Assembly: GCA_039796915.1 (NCBI GenBank)
Contig: JBDKIU010000126.1
Coordinates: 1-12,493, forward strand
Length of the DNA stretch: 12,493 nt
Direction: 5' to 3'
Source: REEB481 sp039796915
Lineage (GTDB): Bacteria > Bacteroidota > Bacteroidia > NS11-12g > UBA955
Part shown: piece by piece, positions 6,714-12,493 of the stretch
How positions within the stretch are numbered: the stretch's first letter is position 1
Layout: each line of letters opens with the position of its first letter
Program-made: the position numbers and the translations under genes
Notes under the pieces: model-generated
Database searches by the model: none
Seen by the model: only the letters and a program-made list of their open reading frames with translations
What the model was told of the DNA's origin: nothing

Positions 6714-6719
6714 CAAGAA

Positions 6720-9353
6720 ATGAGTTTAAGCGCAGCACAAATCCGACAAACCTTCCTCGACTTTTTCGCATCCAAAGGCCATCATGTGGTTCCTTCGGCG
6801 CCGATTGTAGTCAAAAATGACCCAACCCTCATGTTCACCAATGCGGGCATGAATCAATTCAAAGACCTTTTTCTGGGAAATGCCGCCGTGGTGCACCCAC
6901 GCGTGGCCGATACACAGAAATGCCTGAGGGTAAGTGGCAAGCATAACGACCTCGAGGAAGTAGGTGTGGATCATTACCACCACACCATGTTTGAAATGCT
7001 GGGCAACTGGAGCTTTGGCGATTACTTCAAGCAAGATGCCATAGCCTGGGCCTGGGAGCTGCTGACCAACGTGTATGGTATGGATCCGGAACGTTTATAC
7101 GTAACTGTTTTTGAGGGCTCTGAGGAAGATCAGATTCCTTTTGATCAGGAAGCCTACGACCGTTGGTCGCAATTCATTGCGCCGGCACGTATCGTAAACG
7201 GAAACAAAAAAGACAATTTCTGGGAGATGGGCGATACAGGCCCCTGCGGTCCCTGTTCAGAAATCCATGTTGACCTGCGAAGCGCCGAAGAACGAAGCGC
7301 CCTCGATGGCCGAAATCTGGTGAATACCGGTCATCCCGAAGTGATTGAAATCTGGAACCTGGTGTTCATGGAGTTCAACCGCAAAGCCGATGGCAGCCTT
7401 GAAAAGCTTCCGGCCCAGCATGTGGATACAGGTATGGGTTTTGAACGGCTTACCCGCGCCCTGCAAGGAAAAAGCAGCAATTACGATACCGATGTGTTTC
7501 GCGGAATTATGGAGGCTACGGCGCAACGTTCCGGAAAGCAATACGGCGGCAGCGATCTTCCTGCAGATATTGCCTTCAGGGTGATTGCCGACCACATCCG
7601 TGCGGTAGCATTTTGTATTGCCGACGGACAATTGCCGTCCAACAACGGCGCCGGATATGTTTTGCGTCGGATTCTGCGCAGGGCCGTGCGCTACGGTTAC
7701 AGCTATCTTGGCCTTGAACAGCCGTTCTTTCATGAACTGGTGCAGGTGCTGGCTGCCGAAACAGGCTCGTTTTTTCCCGAACTGCGCGCCCAGGAACAGT
7801 TTGTGGCAAGGGTCATTCGCGAGGAAGAAGTTTCTTTTTACCGCACACTTTCCAGGGGTATGGAAATTCTGGAGCGTTATATGGCGGAAGGCAATGAAAC
7901 CATCGATGGCGATACCGCTTTTGAACTGTACGACACCTATGGCTTCCCCTTAGACCTTACCCAGCTGATTGCCAGGGAACGCAATATGCACGTGGATTTG
8001 GACGGATTTTCGCAGCGCCTACAAGAGCAAAAGCGCAGATCCCGCGCAGATGCATCCCGTGAAACCGGCGACTGGAACTACGTTTTTGAAGACGGAGAAG
8101 AAGATTTTATCGGGTACGATTTTCTGGAAGCCCAAGTGCGCATTACCCGCTGGCGTGAAATCAGTGCCAAGGGTAAAAAGCAGGTTCAGGTAGTGCTCAC
8201 CGGCAGTCCGTTTTATGCAGAAAGTGGTGGTCAGGTTGGTGATACCGGAACGCTTACTGCGGAAGACGGTTCTGTGGTGCATGTGCTGGATACCGTTAAA
8301 GAAAATCAATTACATATTTGTCTGCTGGACCGTTTGCCACAGCAGCCCGAACGGGTGTTTACCGCTCGCGTGGATAAAGACAAGCGTATGGCCAGCGCGG
8401 CCAATCATTCGGCCACCCACCTGATGCACGCTGCACTGAAAAAGGTGCTCGGCGATCATGTCATGCAAAAAGGCAGTTTGGTGAATTCGGATTACCTGCG
8501 CTTTGACTTTTCGCATTTTGCCAAGCTGACTGACGAAGAACTGAAGCAAGTGGAACATATCGTGAATCGGGCCATCAGCCAGGCTATTCCTCTGGAAGAA
8601 CGCAGGAATGTGCCGGTTGCCGAAGCGCTGGAAAGTGGAGCAACAGCGCTGTTTGGTGAAAAATATGGCGAAACGGTTCGCGTCATCACTTTTGGCGCTG
8701 ATTTCTCCAGAGAACTTTGCGGTGGAACGCATGTACCCAATACCGCGGCCATCAGCATGTTCCGCATTACCGGCGAATCTTCAGTGGCGGCAGGCGTTCG
8801 TCGTATTGAAGCAGTGAGCGGGGCCGGCGCCTTTGCCTACCTCGGTCAGCAGCAGGAACAACTGGACCAGTTGCTTGAATTGTTGGGTCGTCCCGCCGAT
8901 CCCATCGCGGCCCTGCAAAAGCAGCTCGATGAGCACGCGGTGCTGCGCAAGAAACTTGAAGCCTTTGAACTGCAGCAAGTTCAGCAGGTGCAGTATTCCA
9001 TCAAGTCTAAATTGCAGAAAGGCGTGAAGTTTACCTGGTTTGCCGAAAAGGTGGAATTGCCTCATGCCGAGGCGGCAAGAAACATTTGCTTCAACCTGAT
9101 GCATCATCAGGGGCCTTCCATCGGTATGCTGGCGTTTGTGGCGCAGGAAAAACCCGGACTGGCCTTGTTTATCAGTGAAGATTTAGTGGCTGCTCATGGC
9201 TGGGATGCCGCGGCAATGGTTCGCGGATGGGCCAAACATATTCAGGGCGGCGGCGGAGGACAAAAGTTTTTTGCAACTGCCGGCGGTAAGCTCACATCTG
9301 GTCTGGACGCAGCACTGGAAGAAGCCAAATCCTGGCTGTCTGCGCAGGCTTAA
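6720..9353 (+). CDS. alaS: Alanyl-tRNA synthetase
   Basis: AlaRS charges tRNA-Ala and removes mis-attached Ser or Gly. At 877 residues it is full length. The class II catalytic core occupies about 1-450, with FTNAGMNQFKDLF (39-51), GKHNDLEEVG (73-82) and FEMLGNWSFGDYF (91-103). The editing domain has HSATH (His563, His567) and CGGTH (Cys667, His671), matching the E. coli zinc ligands His564, His568, Cys666 and His670. The C-terminal domain contains the Gly-rich GGGGGQ around 843-848. The ATG at 6720 is followed by the conserved RQTFLDFF start region, and no Shine-Dalgarno sequence precedes it, as usual in this phylum. It is divergent from the M23 gene across 42 bp and converges on the SDR gene with 10 bp between stops. 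I see no good promoter match; TAGTTTCC (6700-6707) is a weak candidate -7 box. Confidence 0.99.
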   Translation: MSLSAAQIRQTFLDFFASKGHHVVPSAPIVVKNDPTLMFTNAGMNQFKDLFLGNAAVVHPRVADTQKCLRVSGKHNDLEEVGVDHYHHTMFEMLGNWSFGDYFKQDAIAWAWELLTNVYGMDPERLYVTVFEGSEEDQIPFDQEAYDRWSQFIAPARIVNGNKKDNFWEMGDTGPCGPCSEIHVDLRSAEERSALDGRNLVNTGHPEVIEIWNLVFMEFNRKADGSLEKLPAQHVDTGMGFERLTRALQGKSSNYDTDVFRGIMEATAQRSGKQYGGSDLPADIAFRVIADHIRAVAFCIADGQLPSNNGAGYVLRRILRRAVRYGYSYLGLEQPFFHELVQVLAAETGSFFPELRAQEQFVARVIREEEVSFYRTLSRGMEILERYMAEGNETIDGDTAFELYDTYGFPLDLTQLIARERNMHVDLDGFSQRLQEQKRRSRADASRETGDWNYVFEDGEEDFIGYDFLEAQVRITRWREISAKGKKQVQVVLTGSPFYAESGGQVGDTGTLTAEDGSVVHVLDTVKENQLHICLLDRLPQQPERVFTARVDKDKRMASAANHSATHLMHAALKKVLGDHVMQKGSLVNSDYLRFDFSHFAKLTDEELKQVEHIVNRAISQAIPLEERRNVPVAEALESGATALFGEKYGETVRVITFGADFSRELCGGTHVPNTAAISMFRITGESSVAAGVRRIEAVSGAGAFAYLGQQQEQLDQLLELLGRPADPIAALQKQLDEHAVLRKKLEAFELQQVQQVQYSIKSKLQKGVKFTWFAEKVELPHAEAARNICFNLMHHQGPSIGMLAFVAQEKPGLALFISEDLVAAHGWDAAAMVRGWAKHIQGGGGGQKFFATAGGKLTSGLDAALEEAKSWLSAQA

Positions 9354-9363
9354 TCCTTGCGAA

Positions 9364-10176
9364 TTACTGAAAGGGTGAATCAGGTTCTTTCGCTATTGCC
9401 CGATATGTAAGTATATCGGCAAGGCGAGGGAACCTTTTATTCAGCCATACTGCAAGTTTACCCTGAAGGGTCATCACCACGTAAAGCCGTTTTTTCTCCA
9501 TCGCATCCAAAACGATGCGCGCAACTTCGTCGGGTTGCATCATGCGCGCTTCATCACGAGGTGTTTCGCCTTGCGCAGCTCCGGTGGAATTGAGCGCGGT
9601 CTTGCGGATGTTGGATGCAGTATATCCCGGACAGGCGATGAGTACATGCAAGCCTGTCTTCAGATTTTCACAACGCAAGGCTTCCAGAAATCCATGCATC
9701 GCAAATTTGGATGCAGAATAACCTGTGCGGCCTGGAAGTCCTTTGAAGCCGGCAATACTGCTGATGCCAACCACGCTGCCTTTGCGTTTCAGTAAATAGG
9801 GAAGCGCGGCATGCGTGCAATAAACGGTTCCCCAGAAATTGGTATCCATCACTTGCCGGATGACATCTACGTTCAGGTCGCGCAGCAAGGCGCGCATGCT
9901 GATTCCGGCGTTGTTGATGAGCACATCTATCTGGCCAAAGGTGGTTACGGTTTCATGAATAATTCGCCGGCAATCGGCCTCTATAGCAACATCAGCGATC
10001 GTTTCCAGCACCTCCGTGCCCAAATTCCTGCATTCCTGAGCTACTTCCGCAAGCTTGGCTGCATTGCGTCCGCTGAGGGTTAAACGGTATCCGCGTTTAG
10101 CAGCCTCTACTGCGAGTGCTGCACCAATTCCGGAAGATGCCCCGGTAATGATGCAAACAGCTTTGCCCTCAGGCAT
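9364..10176 (-). CDS. Short-chain dehydrogenase/reductase (classical SDR)
   Basis: I place the start at the ATG at 10176 (MPEGKAVCIITG), giving 270 residues. The in-frame Met at 10260 would add 28 residues inside the redoxin gene with no Rossmann character. The nucleotide-binding motif TGASSGIG is at 11-18, GRN at about 36-38 after the second strand favours NADP(H), NNAG is at 88-91, and the catalytic tetrad is Asn113, Ser140 (GISS), Tyr153 and Lys157 (YSASK), all present. The C-terminal part (after about 220) carries a basic, hydrophobic segment (KLAVWLNKRFPRLADIL), as in the DltE-like SDRs that may sit at the membrane. The substrate cannot be inferred. The start overlaps the redoxin stop by 8 nt, which implies coupled translation. 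The gene converges on alaS. Confidence 0.93.
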   Translation of the reverse strand: MPEGKAVCIITGASSGIGAALAVEAAKRGYRLTLSGRNAAKLAEVAQECRNLGTEVLETIADVAIEADCRRIIHETVTTFGQIDVLINNAGISMRALLRDLNVDVIRQVMDTNFWGTVYCTHAALPYLLKRKGSVVGISSIAGFKGLPGRTGYSASKFAMHGFLEALRCENLKTGLHVLIACPGYTASNIRKTALNSTGAAQGETPRDEARMMQPDEVARIVLDAMEKKRLYVVMTLQGKLAVWLNKRFPRLADILTYRAIAKEPDSPFQ

Positions 10177-10702
10177 TGTTGCGCCACTTGATGCCGCAAC
10201 CAACGGGTTGAACTTCCGGGAAGTCCACCTCAAGTCCATCCAGGCAATACTCCACGGCATCTTCCAGATAAACCTGCATCACCGCATGTTCGTTGTCCCA
10301 GGAGTCATCAATGGCTCCGTGGTAAACCAGTTCTCTGCGACTGTTAAACAGAAATACCTCCGGAGTGCGGGTCGCACCAAGGATTTTCAGATATTCCTGA
10401 CGCTCGTCGTGCAAATATGGAAACGGAAGTCCCAGCTGACTTACCATGCGCTGCATTCCTTCCAGACTATCCTCGGGATATTGCGCGGCGTCATTTCCAT
10501 TGATGGCCACCACCGCCAGATTGTCTTCCTCGTATTTCTTACACAGGTTGATCAGGCGTTGCCAGTAGGCACGGGCATACTTGCAGTGATTGCAGGTGAC
10601 AATAATCAGAAATGCATGTTTATCTGCGAAATCAAAACTGGAATACATGGTGCCATTCGTGGCGGGCAGCTTGAAAGGGACGAGTTTTTCTCCAATATTC
10701 AT
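10169..10702 (-). CDS. Thioredoxin-fold redoxin with CNHC active site
   Basis: A 177-residue protein of the AhpC/TSA-redoxin type within the thioredoxin superfamily. The active site is CNHC (Cys37, Cys40) after strand FLIIVT, and a cis-proline is at TRTPEVFLF (Pro114). VVAINGND (64-71) and LPFPYLHD (92-99) are the typical redoxin strand and turn elements. The C-terminus has PVGCGIKW with Cys169, a feature I associate with thioredoxin-family proteins of the CNHCPY type. No signal peptide is seen, so it should be cytoplasmic. It probably reduces disulfides or peroxides, though the partner is not known. The ATG at 10702 is the first codon after 94 bp of intergenic DNA, and the stop overlaps the SDR start by 8 nt, so the two form a small operon. 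Confidence 0.88.
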   Translation of the reverse strand: MNIGEKLVPFKLPATNGTMYSSFDFADKHAFLIIVTCNHCKYARAYWQRLINLCKKYEEDNLAVVAINGNDAAQYPEDSLEGMQRMVSQLGLPFPYLHDERQEYLKILGATRTPEVFLFNSRRELVYHGAIDDSWDNEHAVMQVYLEDAVEYCLDGLEVDFPEVQPVGCGIKWRNNA

Positions 10703-10721
10703 ATTTGCCTGTTTCGGTCTT

Positions 10722-10729
10722 CAAATATG
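10722..10729 (-). promoter_or_regulatory. Possible -7 promoter box for the redoxin-SDR pair
   Basis: On the minus strand, CATATTTG matches the Bacteroidota -7 consensus TAnnTTTG at five of its six fixed positions. It lies 19 nt upstream of the redoxin ATG, so the transcript leader would be short. No convincing TTG lies at the expected -33 distance; the nearest is CTG. The rest of the 94-bp gap (10703-10796) shows no clear hairpin with a T-tract, so I see no intrinsic terminator for the upstream gene. Confidence 0.25.
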
Positions 10730-10796
10730 CAGCCTTGTGCGGTTTTTTGCAGCATCAGTTTCCCTCTGCCTGCGCAGTGGAGCATTTTGTTCAGTG

Positions 10797-12493
10797 CTAC
10801 TTCCGGGAATTGGGTTTGCGCGGCGCGGGTGTTCGGGCATCTCTGGCGCTTTCGGAAGAGCGGGCTTTCGTTCCGGTGCCTGAACGTGGCAAGGGAAGTA
10901 ACAGGATGTCACCATCAACCGCGGTGCTGATATCGTTGCCTTCTTGTCTTTGGGTGAAGGGATCCTGCGATTGTGTTTCCCCGTGCCGGGTGATGGAATC
11001 ATACTGAACCTGTGCCTTGTCGTATGCTTCGCGCAGGGTTGTCAGATGTGTGTTCAACGCATGCAGGGCAGAGTCAAAAGAGGCTATAGCCATTTTTCCC
11101 GCAAGGAATTTGGCAGCTGCTGTTTGGGTTGTTTCACTGCCCAGGCTGAGGGCTTCGCCAATGAATTTTCGTTTGGCGAATGCTTCCGCCAAACTCAGAT
11201 AGTCCTTGACAAATGCATCGAACAAACGTTTATGTCCTTCCTCATGAATGCGCAGGGCTTTGGAGAAATTGTCCCAGGCGGTGCGTGAGGTTCGGGTCAG
11301 CTTTTTATCGAATTGCATGCGCTGATTCCACAGTGGAAGAATGATGGTGTCTGTCCAGAATACAGGTTCAGCACTTGGGGTGATTTCTACGCGCCAAACG
11401 GAGTGGGATTTTTTTTGTGAGCATTGGTTGGTAGCCAGTTCTTCTGCCGACTTTCCTTCGGCGCTGTGCCGCCAGAAGAGTCCTTTCATCTCCGGAGCTT
11501 CGATAAAAGCGCCTTGTTCGTTTGGAGCTTGTCCCAGTCTTTTCTGCGCCGCCTGATTCAGTGCTTCCATCACATCCGACATGTGCAGTCCGATTTTCGG
11601 CTCCAGGTCGAAGGAATAGCGTGTTACCTGTGAAATTCTGCTGATGCCATGTGTGCCGCCTGGATTTCCTCCGGGAACAGACCAGCTGCGCGGCCATGCG
11701 TTTTGGATGCTCGCGTTCTTTGAGTCTTTGGCTTTTACTTCACTTCCAACGAGCAGTTCGGCGGTGGCGTTCACTTGTGTTGCGCCACTGGCATCAAGCC
11801 AAACGAAAGACGGTTGTGTACCGTACTTCCAGGTGGTTTTTTGCAGCCGATTGCCATCGGTGGCCGCATCCCAAACGCTTACTGCAGGGCTGTTGGGCGC
11901 AATGCGCAGACGAACAGTCGCGGCTTCATGTGCGGGTGCCAGGGCGATAAGCTCCAAAGGTGCACGAGGACAGCCCACGGCAATCACTGGTGCAAGATGC
12001 AGTTCCACATGGTATGTTGCTACGGTCACAACTGCAGCAGCATCGGAACTATCCAGACCGTCGGTTACACGATAACGGAAACTGTCTTTTCCCGTAAAGC
12101 CTTTTTGTGGACGGTAGCTGAAACTTCCATCCGCATGAAGTAAAAAGGTTGCTGCATGGGTGGGCGGTGACTGAATGGTGAAACGGAGGAAATCCCCATC
12201 CTCATCCGTGTCGTTTTTGCCTACATGGCTTTTCACCGTGGTGTCTTTACTGCATGCAATGTGGTCGTTCACCGCTCTGGGCGGCGCATTGCAGGTTGTC
12301 TTCGATTGCTTATGTACCAAAACACGTCCACTGAACACTTTCCCGGTGTTGTTGCGGACCTTGATGTTTACTGTTTTGAAGTTTTCCGTGGCTGCAAACT
12401 GCAAGGTCAGCATGTCGGGATCGTATCGAAGAGGTTCATAGCTGGTGCAGCGGGCCTTGTTCCACAGGCGGGTGACAAGTTGTGATGTTTTTA
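10797..12493 (-). CDS. Large secreted protein with cadherin-like Ig domain and DUF922 putative metalloprotease domain (N-terminus outside window)
   Basis: The frame stays open past the Met at 12413 to the window edge (RLWNKARCTSYEPLRYDP precedes it), so the N-terminus and any signal peptide lie beyond 12493. Counting from that Met, residues 1-40 are beta-rich. Residues 43-133 match the cadherin-like/Big_9 Ig pattern (DTDEDGD, then DGSFSYRPQKGFTGKDSF, then VTDG). Residues 134-270 are another beta-rich part without a name. About 275-480 resembles DUF922, a family of predicted secreted zinc proteases, with HEEGH at 390-394 (bases 11232-11246) as an HExxH motif and YDSITRHG at 471-478 as the family's closing motif. 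The last 35 residues are Ser/Arg/Pro-rich and basic, without a recognisable type IX sorting domain. It is upstream of the redoxin gene, 94 bp away. The zinc-site assignment is good; the substrate is unknown. Confidence 0.82.
   Translation of the reverse strand, partial: KTSQLVTRLWNKARCTSYEPLRYDPDMLTLQFAATENFKTVNIKVRNNTGKVFSGRVLVHKQSKTTCNAPPRAVNDHIACSKDTTVKSHVGKNDTDEDGDFLRFTIQSPPTHAATFLLHADGSFSYRPQKGFTGKDSFRYRVTDGLDSSDAAAVVTVATYHVELHLAPVIAVGCPRAPLELIALAPAHEAATVRLRIAPNSPAVSVWDAATDGNRLQKTTWKYGTQPSFVWLDASGATQVNATAELLVGSEVKAKDSKNASIQNAWPRSWSVPGGNPGGTHGISRISQVTRYSFDLEPKIGLHMSDVMEALNQAAQKRLGQAPNEQGAFIEAPEMKGLFWRHSAEGKSAEELATNQCSQKKSHSVWRVEITPSAEPVFWTDTIILPLWNQRMQFDKKLTRTSRTAWDNFSKALRIHEEGHKRLFDAFVKDYLSLAEAFAKRKFIGEALSLGSETTQTAAAKFLAGKMAIASFDSALHALNTHLTTLREAYDKAQVQYDSITRHGETQSQDPFTQRQEGNDISTAVDGDILLLPLPRSGTGTKARSSESARDARTPAPRKPNSRK

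Noticed and set aside
10177..10260. Extended N-terminus of the SDR (start at 10260)
   Set aside because: The additional 28 residues are redoxin sequence read in another frame; classical SDRs start just before the TGxxxGIG motif.
9340..10777. The palindrome CTGCGCAG at 9340-9347 and 10770-10777 as regulatory sites
   Set aside because: It is eight bases long without a loop; one copy is in the alaS coding end, and no wider similarity surrounds the copies. Chance is enough.
10055..10930. A 291-codon open frame on the plus strand across the SDR start, the redoxin gene and the end of the Ig-DUF922 gene
   Set aside because: It is antisense to three well-supported genes, has no recognisable domain, and its composition is that of a reverse-strand shadow.
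1..12493. Mobile elements, CRISPR arrays, tRNA or rRNA genes, riboswitches
   Set aside because: No transposase, integrase or cas-like protein, no regularly spaced repeats and no cloverleaf-like sequence were seen; intergenic space is at most 94 bp, too short for most of these.

Overview
The window looks like chromosomal DNA of a member of the Bacteroidota with roughly balanced GC content. The clues are the proteins: PdxJ with the VNINK...RNARGG N-terminus, a MerR regulator with an RFWE recognition helix, an M23 peptidase next to alaS, a ComEA-like helix-hairpin-helix domain fused to an outer-membrane barrel, and near absence of Shine-Dalgarno sequences. One sequence matches the Bacteroidota -7 promoter box (TAnnTTTG). 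The species cannot be told from the sequence alone. There is no rRNA, tRNA, insertion sequence, phage gene or CRISPR array, and coding density is very high (largest gene-free gap 94 bp).

Layout. (1) 2-340, plus: C-terminal end of a protein that begins outside the window. (2) 342-6677, minus: seven genes packed head to tail with gaps of 1-6 nt or an overlap, in transcription order M23 peptidase, small lipoprotein, MerR regulator, small outer-membrane barrel, helix-hairpin-helix plus barrel protein, pdxJ, zinc-dependent phospholipase C/nuclease-like hydrolase. (3) 6720-9353, plus: alaS, divergent from the operon across 42 bp. (4) 9364-10702, minus: a CxxC redoxin and a short-chain dehydrogenase whose genes overlap by 8 nt. 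(5) 10797-12493, minus: a large secreted protein, cut at its N-terminus by the window edge, with a cadherin-like Ig domain and a DUF922-type HEEGH putative metalloprotease domain.

How it fits together. The operon is mostly about the cell envelope: a peptidoglycan endopeptidase anchored in the inner membrane, a lipoprotein, two predicted outer-membrane barrels and an exported hydrolase, with a small regulator in the middle and vitamin B6 synthesis riding near the end. AlaRS and PdxJ are housekeeping enzymes. The least understood parts are the two adjacent barrels, the lipoprotein and the Ig-DUF922 protein. I found no convincing new defence or mobile system; the most interesting candidate is the barrel pair with its degenerate helix-hairpin-helix domain.
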